Shown: positions 37,790 through 47,095, counted from the stretch's first letter. The stretch is 64,000 nt of DNA from Mesorhizobium_B sp035998495 (GCA_035998495.1 DASYHP010000067.1:178218-242217), one strand, 5' to 3'. Notes: generated from the sequence alone by a model not told the origin. Program-made: numbers and translations.

Positions 37790-38677
37790 GTGCCAGCCGC
37801 CCTGACGCTCTTTTCCCGCCCCTTCGCCGCCCCGTTCAGGGCCGCCGCCTTCGCGCTCGCGGTCGGGGCTTTAAGCGCCTGCTCGACTGCGCAGACGCTC
37901 GACGTCTCGGCCCCGCCGCCGGTGGCGGCGCCCATTTCGGCCAAGCACGCGGCCATCGTCGTGGACGGCAGTACGGGCCGCACGCTCTACGAATCGGCCT
38001 CCACGGAATCGCGCTACCCAGCGTCGCTCACCAAGATGATGACGCTCTACCTGCTCTTCGAGGCCATGGACCGCGGCCAGGTCTCGCCGGCGACACCGCT
38101 GCCCGTCTCGGCCTTCGCGGCCTCGCAACCGCCCTCCAAGCTGGGCGTGAAGGCGGGGCACACGATCGCCGTGGAGTCCGCCATCCAGTCGCTGGCGACG
38201 AAGTCCGCCAATGACGTGGCGGTCGTGGTGGCGGAATATCTCGGGGGCAGCGAGGCGCAGTTCGCGTCCATGATGACGGCGAGAGCGCGGTCGCTCGGCA
38301 TGAGCGGCACCACCTTCCGCAACGCATCGGGCCTGCCGGACGCCGAGCAGCGCACCACCGCGCGCGACATGGCGTTGCTCGGCATGGCGCTGCGCAAACG
38401 TTTTCCGCAATACTATGGCTACTTCTCCGCGCGGACCTTCGCCTATAACGGCCGCGCGATCCGTGGCCACAATCACATCCTGTCGCGGGTCGAGGGGGCC
38501 GACGGCATCAAGACGGGCTATATCCGGGCGTCCGGCTTCAACGTGGTGAGCTCGGTGAACAGGGACGGCCGCCGGCTTGTCGTGACCGTGATGGGCGGCG
38601 AAAGCGCCAAGGCGCGCGACGACTACGCCGAAATGCTGATCGAGCACTATCTGCCGAGGGCCAAGCGCGGGGGGTGA
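37790..38677 (+). CDS. D-alanyl-D-alanine carboxypeptidase family lipoprotein
   Basis: This S11-family penicillin-binding protein trims peptidoglycan peptides. With the GTG start it is 295 residues. The signal peptide ends in a lipobox (LSAC, Cys31), so it is probably anchored in a membrane. All three active-site motifs are present: SLTK (Ser79), SAN (Ser139) and KTG. The short C-terminus lacks the extra domain seen in DacA. A TTG start at 37760 is also possible. A second S11 enzyme, DacA, lies at 54-55 kb. Confidence 0.88.
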   Translation: MPAALTLFSRPFAAPFRAAAFALAVGALSACSTAQTLDVSAPPPVAAPISAKHAAIVVDGSTGRTLYESASTESRYPASLTKMMTLYLLFEAMDRGQVSPATPLPVSAFAASQPPSKLGVKAGHTIAVESAIQSLATKSANDVAVVVAEYLGGSEAQFASMMTARARSLGMSGTTFRNASGLPDAEQRTTARDMALLGMALRKRFPQYYGYFSARTFAYNGRAIRGHNHILSRVEGADGIKTGYIRASGFNVVSSVNRDGRRLVVTVMGGESAKARDDYAEMLIEHYLPRAKRGG

Positions 38678-38683
38678 GAGCCT

Positions 38684-38710
38684 CTCCTTCTCCCGTTTTG
38701 GGAGAAGGAG
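38684..38710. terminator. Hairpin between the DD-peptidase gene and pyrG
   Basis: A perfect 11-bp stem, CTCCTTCTCCC / GGGAGAAGGAG, closes a GTTTT loop, seven bases after the DD-peptidase stop. There is no clear T-tract on either side. It may terminate both converging transcripts, or be a copy of a dispersed intergenic palindrome of this sequence type. Confidence 0.55.
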
Positions 38711-38780
38711 GTGCTTGCGCCGCCGCTCACGGCTCCTTCTCGCGACCCCTTGCACGGCGCGAGCATTGGAAGCGCTTGCG

Positions 38781-40409
38781 TTAGACCAGCCGGCTTTGAT
38801 CCACGGCCGCGGCGATGAAGCTCGCGAAGAGAGGGTGCGGCTCGAAGGGGCGGCTCTTGAGCTCGGGGTGGTACTGCACGCCGATGAACCAGGGGTGATC
38901 GGCATATTCGACCGTCTCGGGCAGCACGCCGTCGGGCGACATGCCGGAAAATACCAGGCCGGCCTCCTCGAGCTGCGGCTTGTAGTCGGCGTTCACCTCG
39001 TAGCGGTGGCGGTGGCGCTCGGAAATGCGGGTGCCGCCATAGATCTCGGCGATCCGCGTGTCCGGCTCGAGCCGCGCCTCATAGGCGCCCAGCCGCATCG
39101 TGCCGCCGAGATCGCCCGATTCCATGCGCCTTTCCAGCATGTTGCCGCGCAGCCATTCCGTCATCAGGCCCACGACCGGCGCGTTGGTGGGGCCGAACTC
39201 GGTGGAGGACGCGCCCTCGATGCCGGCGAGCGAGCGAGCGGCTTCGATGCAGGCCATCTGCATGCCGAAGCAGATGCCGAAATAGGGCACTTTCCGCTCG
39301 CGCGCGAACTTGGCCGCGAGGATCTTGCCTTCCGAGCCGCGCTCGCCGAACCCGCCGGGCACGAGGATGCCGTGGACCTTCTCCAGGAAGGGCGCGGGGT
39401 CTTCCTGCTCGAAGATCTCCGATTCGATCCAGTCGAGCTTCACTTTCACCTTGTTGGCCATGCCGCCATGGCTCAGCGCCTCGATCAGCGATTTGTAGGC
39501 GTCCTTGAGGCCGGTATATTTGCCGACCACCGCGATGGTGACCTCGCCCTCGGGGTTGTGGATGCGGTGCGAGATCTCCTGCCAGCGCTCCATGCGCGGC
39601 AGCGGCGCGGGGTCGATGCCAAAGGCGGCCAGCACTTCGCCGTCGAGGCCCTCATGGTGATAAGCCAGGGGCACGTCGTAGATGTGCGGCACGTCGAGCG
39701 CCTGGATGACGGCGGATTCGCGCACGTTGCAGAACAGCGAGAGCTTGCGTCGTTCCTCGGGCGGGATCGGGCGGTCGGCGCGCACGAGCAGGATGTCGGG
39801 CGCGATGCCGATGGAGCGCAGCTCGCGCACCGAGTGCTGGGTGGGCTTGGTCTTCAGCTCGCCCGCGGTCGGGATATAGGGCATCAAGGTCAGGTGGACG
39901 TACACCGCTTGGCCGCGCGGCAATTCGTTGCCGAGCTGGCGGATGGCTTCCAGGAACGGCATGGCCTCGATGTCGCCCACCGTGCCGCCGATCTCGCAGA
40001 GCACGAAGTCGTATTGCTCGTTGCCCGAGAGCACGAACTGCTTGATCTCGTCGGTGACGTGGGGGATCACCTGGACGGTGGCGCCCAGGTAGTCGCCGCG
40101 CCGCTCCTTGTCGATGATGTTCTTGTAGATGCGGCCGGTGGTGATGTTGTCGCTCGCATTGGCCGAGCGGCCGGTGAAGCGCTCGTAGTGGCCTAGGTCG
40201 AGGTCGGTCTCGGCGCCGTCGTCCGTCACGAAGACCTCGCCGTGCTGGTAGGGCGACATCGTGCCGGGATCGACGTTGAGATAGGGGTCGAGCTTTCGCA
40301 GCCGCACGCGATAGCCGCGCGCCTGCAGAAGCGCGCCGATGCTTGCCGCCGCAATGCCCTTGCCGAGAGAGGAAACCACGCCGCCGGTTATGAAGACATA
40401 TCGCGCCAT
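38781..40409 (-). CDS. pyrG: CTP synthase
   Basis: PyrG aminates UTP to CTP using glutamine. The 542-residue protein has the synthetase domain (ARYVFITGGVVSSLGKGI, PYLNVDPGTMSP). A C-terminal class I glutamine amidotransferase follows, with the nucleophile in GICFGMQMACIEAAR and the QYHPELKSRP segment. The ATG at 40409 gives the standard N-terminus. A strong hairpin lies 42 bases upstream of the start. Confidence 0.97.
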   Translation of the reverse strand: MARYVFITGGVVSSLGKGIAAASIGALLQARGYRVRLRKLDPYLNVDPGTMSPYQHGEVFVTDDGAETDLDLGHYERFTGRSANASDNITTGRIYKNIIDKERRGDYLGATVQVIPHVTDEIKQFVLSGNEQYDFVLCEIGGTVGDIEAMPFLEAIRQLGNELPRGQAVYVHLTLMPYIPTAGELKTKPTQHSVRELRSIGIAPDILLVRADRPIPPEERRKLSLFCNVRESAVIQALDVPHIYDVPLAYHHEGLDGEVLAAFGIDPAPLPRMERWQEISHRIHNPEGEVTIAVVGKYTGLKDAYKSLIEALSHGGMANKVKVKLDWIESEIFEQEDPAPFLEKVHGILVPGGFGERGSEGKILAAKFARERKVPYFGICFGMQMACIEAARSLAGIEGASSTEFGPTNAPVVGLMTEWLRGNMLERRMESGDLGGTMRLGAYEARLEPDTRIAEIYGGTRISERHRHRYEVNADYKPQLEEAGLVFSGMSPDGVLPETVEYADHPWFIGVQYHPELKSRPFEPHPLFASFIAAAVDQSRLV

Positions 40410-40451
40410 GGGAGTCGTCAACTAGCGCGGCCGGGCGCGGGTTGCCAGAGA

Positions 40452-40477
40452 AAAAGGGGCGGTTTCCCGCCCCTTTT
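40452..40477 (-). terminator. Terminator between the L,D-transpeptidase gene and pyrG
   Basis: An 11-bp stem (AAAAGGGGCGG / CCGCCCCTTTT) with a TTTC loop is followed on the minus strand by TTTTTCT. It lies 30 bases after the L,D-transpeptidase stop and 42 bases before pyrG. Besides ending the upstream transcript it could act as a leader attenuator for pyrG, because little room remains for a separate promoter. Confidence 0.8.
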
Positions 40478-40507
40478 CTTCACGTTGGGTCAGGCGGAGC
40501 CGCCCGC

Positions 40508-41491
40508 TCACATCACGATCACCTGCGTGCCGACTGGTACGCGGCGGTAGAGATCCATGACGTGCTCGTTCACCATGCGGAAGCAGCCGTTGGACGAGGC
40601 GCTGCCGATGCTTTCGGGCTGGTTGGTGCCGTGGATGCGCAGATAGGTGTCCTTCTTGCCCAGGTGCAGGTACATCGCGCGCGCGCCGAGCGGGTTGTCG
40701 GGGCCGCCGGGCATGCCGTCCTTGTAGCGGCCGTATTTCTTGGGCTCGCGCGCCTGCATCTCCGCCGTCGGGATCCAGCGCGGCCATTCCTGCTTGTCGC
40801 CGACCTTGACCTCGCCCTTGAACTGCAGGCCGTCGCGGCCCACCGCGATCGCGTAGCGACGCGCCGTGGAGGCGGTCTCCACGAGGTAGAGGAAACGCTT
40901 CCTGGTGTCGATCACGACCGTGCCCGGCGCATAGCCGGAAAACGCCACCTCCTGGGGCACGAACTCGTCCTTCACCGCGAACGCCTTCTGGGCGTCGCGG
41001 CTCGCCAGCACGCGGTCGAGCGCCTGGGTTTCGGGCAGCATCTGCGGCTCGTCGTCGCCGAGAAGGCCCGAGAAGAGGCCGGGCTTGCGCTTGACCTGCT
41101 CGCTGCGAAGCTCGCCATTGTTGCCGACCAGCGTCACGTCCCCGGTCGACGCACCTTCAGCCTCCTGGCCGAAGGCCACGCCGGGCAGCAAGCCCTTCTT
41201 GCGCTTGGGCGCGGGTTGCTCGGCGTCCCTGGCCGCGAGCTTGTTCTTCTTGCCCTTTGCCTGCGCGGCCTTTTTGGCCTCTGCCTTGGCCGCCTTTTCG
41301 GCGGCACGCTTTTGCGCGGCCTTCTCCTTGGCGGAAAGCTTCTGCTTCTTGCCCGCGGGCTTCGCGGCTTCGGCCTGCTCCGTCTTTTTGGGGAACAGCA
41401 CCTCCATCAGCGTGGTCTTTTCCGCCCAAGCCGGCGTGGAGACGAGAAGGCCGGCCGCCAGGCCGGCAAGGATGATGCGCTTGAGAAACAT
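40508..41491 (-). CDS. L,D-transpeptidase (YkuD/ErfK family)
   Basis: The 327-residue exported protein cross-links peptidoglycan or anchors outer membrane proteins to it. A signal peptide (RIILAGLAAGLLVSTPAWA) is followed by a very Lys/Ala-rich linker (about residues 40-90). The C-terminal YkuD domain follows, with His287 (IHGTNQPESIG) and catalytic Cys303 (SSNGCFRM). The first ATG that yields a signal peptide was taken. It separates secG from pyrG. Confidence 0.92.
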   Translation of the reverse strand: MFLKRIILAGLAAGLLVSTPAWAEKTTLMEVLFPKKTEQAEAAKPAGKKQKLSAKEKAAQKRAAEKAAKAEAKKAAQAKGKKNKLAARDAEQPAPKRKKGLLPGVAFGQEAEGASTGDVTLVGNNGELRSEQVKRKPGLFSGLLGDDEPQMLPETQALDRVLASRDAQKAFAVKDEFVPQEVAFSGYAPGTVVIDTRKRFLYLVETASTARRYAIAVGRDGLQFKGEVKVGDKQEWPRWIPTAEMQAREPKKYGRYKDGMPGGPDNPLGARAMYLHLGKKDTYLRIHGTNQPESIGSASSNGCFRMVNEHVMDLYRRVPVGTQVIVM

Positions 41492-41677
41492 CGGACCCCC
41501 GCCGCAGGATTCAACGCTGCGCGAAGCCCCCTGCCCCGAACCGCGAGATGGGACAGCCATAGGCAAGGCGCGCGGGCCGCTCAAGCGGCGGCGACGCCCG
41601 TCGAGGGGCGCCGCGCCTGATTCCCGAAGAACTGTGTTGCGCCGACCACAGGCCGGCGCGAGCCATCGACGCGGGGC

Positions 41678-42229
41678 TTACTGGCCGGTCGGCACCTGGG
41701 CCGCCGCGGGGGGCGACGTGGGAGGCGGGGCCGGCACGGGCGCGTCAGCCGCGGGATCCGCCGGCGCGGGCTCGACAGGCTCAGGAGAGACGGGGGCCGT
41801 CGCCGCAGGCGCGGTCTCGGCGGGCACGCTCGCTGCCGGCGCGGACGCAGCCGAGTCTTGCGTCGCCGGAGCAGCGGCGCCGTCGCCAACGGGCGGCGTC
41901 GGCACGGCCGGATCGGTCGTTTCACCACCGCCAAGCTCGTCGAGCACGCCCGCGCCGCCCTCGCCCGCCGGCGCGGTCTGGATGCGCTCGAGGATGTCGG
42001 TCGGGCGCTCGCCATAGCGCGCGAGGATGGAAAGCCCCAGCGAGGTCGCGAAGAAGGCGATGGCCAGGATCGCCGTGGTTCGGGTCAGGGCGTTCGCGGC
42101 GCCACGCGCGGTCATGAAGCCCGAACCGCCGCCGATGCCCAGGCCCCCGCCCTCGGAGCGCTGGATCAGCACCACGCCCACAAGGGCGAGCACGATCATC
42201 AGGTGGATGACGATGATGACGGTTTCCAT
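41678..42229 (-). CDS. secG: Preprotein translocase subunit SecG
   Basis: SecG is an accessory subunit of the SecYEG channel. The first 80 residues are typical: two membrane helices (TVIIVIHLMIVLALVGVVLI and TAILAIAFFATSLGLSIL) around SEGGGLGIGGG. The remaining 100 or so residues are a low-complexity Pro/Ala tail, making it 183 residues against about 110 in E. coli; long tails are common in Rhizobiales. It lies 138 bases downstream of tpiA. Confidence 0.93.
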   Translation of the reverse strand: METVIIVIHLMIVLALVGVVLIQRSEGGGLGIGGGSGFMTARGAANALTRTTAILAIAFFATSLGLSILARYGERPTDILERIQTAPAGEGGAGVLDELGGGETTDPAVPTPPVGDGAAAPATQDSAASAPAASVPAETAPAATAPVSPEPVEPAPADPAADAPVPAPPPTSPPAAAQVPTGQ

Positions 42230-42367
42230 GACGCGAAATTCCCGGCCGGACGAAGCAGTGGCGGCGCAAAAGGGCGAGCCCAAGGCGTCCGGGCATGTAT
42301 TCGGCGCGGGCGCGGATTGCAATGGCGGCACAGGGCCGCGCCTCCGGGGCGCGGCGCGCGATCGACG

Positions 42368-43132
42368 CTAGAACTGCCGATAGGCCTCGGCGATGCCCAG
42401 GAAATCGGCCGCCTTCAGGCTTGCGCCGCCCACCAGCGCGCCATCGACATTTGCGATGCGCAGGAGCTCGGCGACGTTGGATGGTTTCACCGAGCCGCCA
42501 TAGAGGATGCGCATGCGGCCGTGCTCGTCGCCGACGATGCCTTCGAGCTCGGCGCGGATGTGGCGGTGCGCCTCCTCCACGTCGGCGGCCGTCGGCGTCA
42601 GCCCCGTGCCGATGGCCCAGACCGGCTCATAGGCGATCACCGTGTCGGCCGCCCTGGAGGTGGGCGAGAGCGAGCCGTGAAGCTGGCGCGAAAGCACGGC
42701 GAGCGTCTCGCCGGCCTCGCGCTCGGCGCGCGTCTCGCCGATGCAGACGATCGCCGTGAGCCCCGCGCGGTGGGCGGCGAGCGATTTCCGCTTCACAAGC
42801 TCATTGGTCTCGCCGTGGTCCGTGCGGCGTTCCGAATGGCCGACGATCACGAGAGCGGCGCCGGCGTCCTTGAGCATCTCGGCCGAGATGTCGCCGGTAT
42901 GCGCGCCCTTCGGCTCGGGGTGGCAGTTCTGCCCGCCGAGCTTCACCGGCGTCGAGGCGAGAACCTCTCGCGCCCGCGAGATGAGGGTCGCGGGCAGGCA
43001 CAGGGCCGCCTCGGTTTCGGCGTCCAGCCCACCCATGAAGCCCGCCGCGACCGCGTGGAGCTCGGCCATGTCGGCGGACGTGCCGTTCATCTTCCAGTTC
43101 CCCGCCACCAGCGGGCGCTCGCCAGGCGTCAC
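42368..43132 (-). CDS. tpiA: Triosephosphate isomerase
   Basis: This glycolytic enzyme interconverts DHAP and glyceraldehyde 3-phosphate. The 254-residue TIM barrel has LVAGNWKMNG with the active-site lysine, IVGHSERR with the histidine, AYEPVWAIGTG with the glutamate, and ILYGGSVKPSN. The GTG start has GGGGAGGG upstream. The gene is divergent from the PpiD-like gene across 113 bases. Confidence 0.97.
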   Translation of the reverse strand: MTPGERPLVAGNWKMNGTSADMAELHAVAAGFMGGLDAETEAALCLPATLISRAREVLASTPVKLGGQNCHPEPKGAHTGDISAEMLKDAGAALVIVGHSERRTDHGETNELVKRKSLAAHRAGLTAIVCIGETRAEREAGETLAVLSRQLHGSLSPTSRAADTVIAYEPVWAIGTGLTPTAADVEEAHRHIRAELEGIVGDEHGRMRILYGGSVKPSNVAELLRIANVDGALVGGASLKAADFLGIAEAYRQF

Positions 43133-43245
43133 GGATCCCTCCCCTGCCCCATCAAGTCTCGGGCACCCCTACCAGACTCAGGCCACAAAGCAATCGACAC
43201 TCCTTCGGCCGTCTCGTATGAGGCGGGGAGAAAAAGAGGAACGGA

Positions 43246-45138
43246 ATGCTCGAGACGCTGCGAAAAGCCGCCGGAACATGGGTCGCCAAGATCCTGCTCG
43301 GATTGCTCGTGCTGAGCTTCGCCGTTTGGGGCATCTCCTCCTCCATGATGGTGGGCCCGTCCGGCACCGCCGTGGTGACGGCCGGCGACACGGAGGTTTC
43401 GCCGCTCGATTTCCGTCTCGCCTACACGCGCCAGGTGAACTTCCTGTCGCAGCAGTTGGGCCAGCCGATCACGACCGAGCAGGCTCAGGCGTTCGGCGTC
43501 ACCGACCAGGTGCTGGCGCAGCTCGTGGCGGGCGCGGTGCTGGACGAACAGGCGCGGGAGCTCGACCTCGGCGTGTCCCGCGACCGGCTCGCGGCGCTCA
43601 CGGCCGAAGACCCGAGCTTTCAGGACGCGGGCGGCCGGTTCGACCCGAACCGCTTCAACTACGTGCTCCAGCAGATCGGCATGCGGGCGGAGGATTACTT
43701 GCGCAATCGCGAGCAGGCCGCCGTGCGCGAGCAGATCGTGGACGCGGTGGCGCAAGGCGCGCGGGCGCCGGACGCCTTCCTGAACGCGCTGTCGCTTTAC
43801 CGCGGCGAGGACCGCACGGTGGAGTATCTCGTGCTGCCGCCGACCCTCCTGGGCGCGGTCGAGGAACCGACGCAAGAAGGACTCACGGCCTTCTTCGAGG
43901 AGCGCAAGGCGAATTATGCCGCGCCCGAATACCGCAAGATCGCCCATGTGAAGCTCGAAGCCGAGGACATCGCCGACGAGGCCGCCATCTCGGAGGAGCA
44001 GGTCCGGCAGGACTACGAGACCAACAAAGCGAAGTTCACCACGCCCGAGACCCGCACCATCGAGCAGGTCGTGTTCGACACGCCCGAGGCCGCGCAGGCC
44101 GCACTCACCGCGATCCGCGGGGGCGCAACCTTCGAGGAGGTCGTGGCCGGCCAGGGCAAGACGCTGACCGATGCGCTGCTCGGCACGTTTTCCCGCGATC
44201 AGCTTCCCGACAGAGCCGTGGTGGATGCCGCCTTCGCGCTCCAGCCCGGGCAGGTGAGCGACGTGGTGCAGGGCCAGTTCGGGCCGGTGCTGCTCAGGGT
44301 CACGAATGTCGCGCCCGAAGTGGTGAGGCCCTTCGAGGAGGTCGCCCCGCAGATCCGGCGCGATCTCGCGCTGGTGGAGGCCAATCGCGTTCTTCTCGAC
44401 GTCCAGGACTCTTACGAGGACGCGCGCGCCGGCGGCGACACGCTGCGCGAGGCCGCGGCCAAGCTGAAGCTGCCGGTCGTCGAGGTCGAGGCGGTGGACC
44501 GCGCGGGCTTGAGGCCCGACGGCACGGTCGTCGAAGGCATCCCGGAATCGGCGGAGGTTCTGCGCGCAGCCTTCGAGGCGGAGCCCAATATCGAGAACCC
44601 ACCGGTCGGCACGGCGTCCGGCGGCTCCGTGTTCTTTGAGGTGGAAGGCGTCACGCCCGCCCGCGACCGCACGCTGGACGAGGTGCGCGACCGTGTCGTG
44701 GCCGACTGGAAGGCCGAGGAGACACGCCAGCGGCTGGCCGCGCGGGCGAGCGAGCTCGAGAAGCGGATTCGGGATGGCGCGGCGACGCTCGACCAGATCG
44801 CGGCCGAACTGCAGCTCGAAAAGCAGGTCAAGCGCGGGCTGAAGCGCGGCGCGAACGACGGCGACCTCGGCGCGTCCGGCACCGACGCCGCCTTCGCGGT
44901 GCCGCAGGGCGGGGTCGGCGTCACGCCGGCGCCGTCGGGCGAGGCGCAGATCCTGTTCAGGGTGACGGAAGCGTTCGCGCCTGCCGCGGCCGGCCCCGAC
45001 GCGATCCCGCAGGAGGAGCGCGAGCGCCTTGGCGAGGGCTTCGGCAACGGTTTGATCGACCAGCTCGTGGATCGCCTGCAGAACGAATATGAGGTCACGG
45101 TGGACCCCGCCGCCGCCCAACGGGCGCTGAATTTCTGA
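43246..45138 (+). CDS. Peptidylprolyl isomerase / periplasmic chaperone, PpiD-like
   Basis: The 630-residue protein has one N-terminal membrane anchor (ILLGLLVLSFAVWGISS) and a periplasmic SurA-N-like chaperone domain (about residues 45-190). A parvulin-type domain follows in the middle (TRTIEQVVF to VLLRVTNV, about 265-365), then a second, degenerate parvulin-like region. This is the PpiD architecture, a chaperone for outer membrane and exported proteins at the Sec exit. GAGGAACGGA precedes the ATG. It leads into trpD. Confidence 0.9.
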   Translation: MLETLRKAAGTWVAKILLGLLVLSFAVWGISSSMMVGPSGTAVVTAGDTEVSPLDFRLAYTRQVNFLSQQLGQPITTEQAQAFGVTDQVLAQLVAGAVLDEQARELDLGVSRDRLAALTAEDPSFQDAGGRFDPNRFNYVLQQIGMRAEDYLRNREQAAVREQIVDAVAQGARAPDAFLNALSLYRGEDRTVEYLVLPPTLLGAVEEPTQEGLTAFFEERKANYAAPEYRKIAHVKLEAEDIADEAAISEEQVRQDYETNKAKFTTPETRTIEQVVFDTPEAAQAALTAIRGGATFEEVVAGQGKTLTDALLGTFSRDQLPDRAVVDAAFALQPGQVSDVVQGQFGPVLLRVTNVAPEVVRPFEEVAPQIRRDLALVEANRVLLDVQDSYEDARAGGDTLREAAAKLKLPVVEVEAVDRAGLRPDGTVVEGIPESAEVLRAAFEAEPNIENPPVGTASGGSVFFEVEGVTPARDRTLDEVRDRVVADWKAEETRQRLAARASELEKRIRDGAATLDQIAAELQLEKQVKRGLKRGANDGDLGASGTDAAFAVPQGGVGVTPAPSGEAQILFRVTEAFAPAAAGPDAIPQEERERLGEGFGNGLIDQLVDRLQNEYEVTVDPAAAQRALNF

Positions 45139-45142
45139 CTTG

Positions 45143-45261
45143 GAGCCTGTTCTGGGTTTGGGATGGAGGCGGCGTTGACCGGCAAGCTGACGGATGCGCA
45201 AAGGGAGGCGTTGGTCGAAACGCCTCATGGGGCAGGCCCGTCCGAAGTCCAAAACAGGCTC
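45143..45261. mobile_element. MITE-like element, 119 bp, between the PpiD-like gene and trpD
   Basis: The ends are inverted: GAGCCTGTTCTGG at 45143-45155 and the complement of GAGCCTGTTTTGG at 45249-45261 (12 of 13 match, with weaker similarity continuing inward to about 24 bases). An internal hairpin, GAGGCGTT / AACGCCTC, lies at 45205-45226. There is no transposase gene. It starts four bases after the stop of the PpiD-like gene and ends four bases before the trpD ATG, so the trpD ribosome binding site must lie inside it (AGG at 45256-45258). The end sequence resembles those of small IS5-type elements, but no clear target duplication is seen. Confidence 0.6.
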
Positions 45262-45265
45262 TAGC

Positions 45266-46285
45266 ATGTCGCTCAAGCCGCACATCGCGCGAGTCGCCGC
45301 CGGCCGGCCCCTGAGCTTCGAGGAGTCACGGGACGCCTTCGGCATCATCATGTCGGGCGAGGCCACGCCGGGCCAGATCGGCGGCTTCCTGATGGCGCTG
45401 CGCGTGCGCGGCGAAAGCGTCGATGAGATCTCCGGCGCGGTGTCCGCCATGCGCGAGCGCATGCTGCGGGTCGAGGCGCCCGAGGGCGCCGTGGACATCG
45501 TGGGCACGGGCGGCGACGGCTCGCACAGCCTGAACATCTCCACCGCGTCCGCCTTCGTGCTGGCCGGCGCGGGCGTGCCGGTCGCCAAGCATGGCAACCG
45601 CGCGATCTCGTCTTCGGCCGGCGCCGCGGACGTGCTGGCCGCGCTGGGCGTGAAGCTCGACCTTTCAGCCGAGCAGATTGCGCGCTGCATCCGAGAGGCG
45701 CGCGTAGGCTTCATGTTCGCGCCGCACCATCACCCGGCCATGCGCCATGTGGGGCCGACGCGGGTGGAACTCGGCACCCGCACCATCTTCAACCTCTTGG
45801 GGCCGCTGTCGAACCCCGCCGGCGTCAAGAGGCAGATGGTCGGCGTGTTCTCGCCGGAATGGGTGGAGCCCGTGGCGCACGCGCTTCTGGCGCTGGGGTC
45901 CGCCCAAGCGTGGGTCGTGCATGGTGACGGCTTCGACGAGATCACCACCACGGGCGAGACGATGGCCGCCGAGGTGAAGGACGGCGCGGTGCGTGCCTTC
46001 ACGCTGCGCCCCGAAGATGTCGGGCTGCCGCGCCGCGCCCGTGAGGAATTGAGGGGCGGCGACGCGGCGTTCAACGCGGCGGCCATGCGGGCGCTCCTGG
46101 GCGGCAGGCTGGGGGCCTATCGCGATACGGTCGTGATGAATGCCGGCGCGGCGCTGGTTGTGGCCGGCAAGGCGCCGGATCTGCCCGAAGGGATGGCACG
46201 GGCAGCGTTGGCGATCGACTCCGGGGAGGCGCGGGAGGCGCTGGACGAACTCGTCCGCGTGTCGCAGGAGGCGGACGGTGGCTGA
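45266..46285 (+). CDS. trpD: Anthranilate phosphoribosyltransferase
   Basis: TrpD joins anthranilate to PRPP in tryptophan synthesis. The 339-residue protein has GEATPGQIGGFLMALR, the PRPP-binding VDIVGTGGDGSHSLNIST loop, VAKHGNRAISSSAGAADVL and FNLLGPLSNP. The ATG at 45266 matches the family N-terminus (SLKPHIARVA). trpC overlaps its end by 8 bases. Confidence 0.97.
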   Translation: MSLKPHIARVAAGRPLSFEESRDAFGIIMSGEATPGQIGGFLMALRVRGESVDEISGAVSAMRERMLRVEAPEGAVDIVGTGGDGSHSLNISTASAFVLAGAGVPVAKHGNRAISSSAGAADVLAALGVKLDLSAEQIARCIREARVGFMFAPHHHPAMRHVGPTRVELGTRTIFNLLGPLSNPAGVKRQMVGVFSPEWVEPVAHALLALGSAQAWVVHGDGFDEITTTGETMAAEVKDGAVRAFTLRPEDVGLPRRAREELRGGDAAFNAAAMRALLGGRLGAYRDTVVMNAGAALVVAGKAPDLPEGMARAALAIDSGEAREALDELVRVSQEADGG

Positions 46286-47090
46286 CATCTTGAGGCGTAT
46301 CGAGGCCTACAAGCGCGAGGAGATCGCGGCGGCCAAGGCGCGCATGCCGCTGGCCGAAGTCACGGCGCGCATCGGGGACATGGACGAGCCGCGCGGCTTC
46401 GTGGCGGCGTTGCGGCGCAAGCGCGATGCCGGCGCGTTCGGGCTGATCGCGGAGATCAAGAAGGCGAGCCCCTCGAAAGGGCTGATCCGCGCCGATTTTG
46501 ACCCGCCGCAACTCGCCCGCGCCTACGAGCGCGGCGGCGCGGCCTGCCTGTCGGTGCTCACCGACGCCCCCTCCTTCGGGGGCGCGCCGGAGTTCCTGGC
46601 GCAAGCGCGGGCCGCGACCGCCCTGCCCGCGCTACGCAAGGATTTCATGTTCGAGCCCTATCAGGTCTGGGAGGCGCGGGCCTGGGGCGCGGACGCGATC
46701 CTCATCATCATGGCGGCGGTGACGGACGACGAGGCGAAAGCGTTGGAGGATGCCGCCTCCGGGCTCGGCGTCGACGTGCTCGTGGAAGTGCATGACGAGG
46801 AGGAAACCGAGCGCGCGCTCCGGCTGCGCTCGCCCGTGGTCGGGATCAACAACCGCGACCTGCGGACGTTCGAGGTGAGCCTCGCCACCTCGGAGCGCCT
46901 GGCGCGAGTGATTCCCGCCGACCGGCTCGTGGTGGCTGAGAGCGGCATCTTCGGCCATGAGGATTGCCGACTTCTCGCCGCATCCGGCATCGGAACCTTC
47001 CTGGTGGGCGAAAGCCTGATGCGGCAGGCCGATGTCGAGGCTGCCACGCGCCGGCTCCTCGAAGGCGCGCCCGTCTCGGCGGAAGCGTGA
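46278..47090 (+). CDS. trpC: Indole-3-glycerol phosphate synthase
   Basis: TrpC closes the indole ring in tryptophan synthesis. The 270-residue TIM barrel has AEIKKASPSKGLIR with the catalytic lysine, LRKDFMFEPYQVWEARAWGA, VEVHDEEETERAL, GINNRDLRTFEV and VAESGIFGHED. The GTG start lies inside the end of trpD, with GGAGG just upstream. moaC follows after 5 bases. Confidence 0.97.
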   Translation: MADILRRIEAYKREEIAAAKARMPLAEVTARIGDMDEPRGFVAALRRKRDAGAFGLIAEIKKASPSKGLIRADFDPPQLARAYERGGAACLSVLTDAPSFGGAPEFLAQARAATALPALRKDFMFEPYQVWEARAWGADAILIIMAAVTDDEAKALEDAASGLGVDVLVEVHDEEETERALRLRSPVVGINNRDLRTFEVSLATSERLARVIPADRLVVAESGIFGHEDCRLLAASGIGTFLVGESLMRQADVEAATRRLLEGAPVSAEA

Positions 47091-47095
47091 GAGCG

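Noticed and set aside
45165..45262. Possible transposase fragment inside the 119-bp element
   Set aside because: A short frame (about 32 codons from ATG 45163) can be read, but it is too short to show similarity to any transposase; the element is better described as non-coding.
43129..45714. 861-codon open frame antisense to the PpiD-like gene and trpD
   Set aside because: It is the complement of two well-supported genes, has low-complexity His/Arg-rich composition and no recognisable domain; GC-rich DNA often leaves such antisense frames open.
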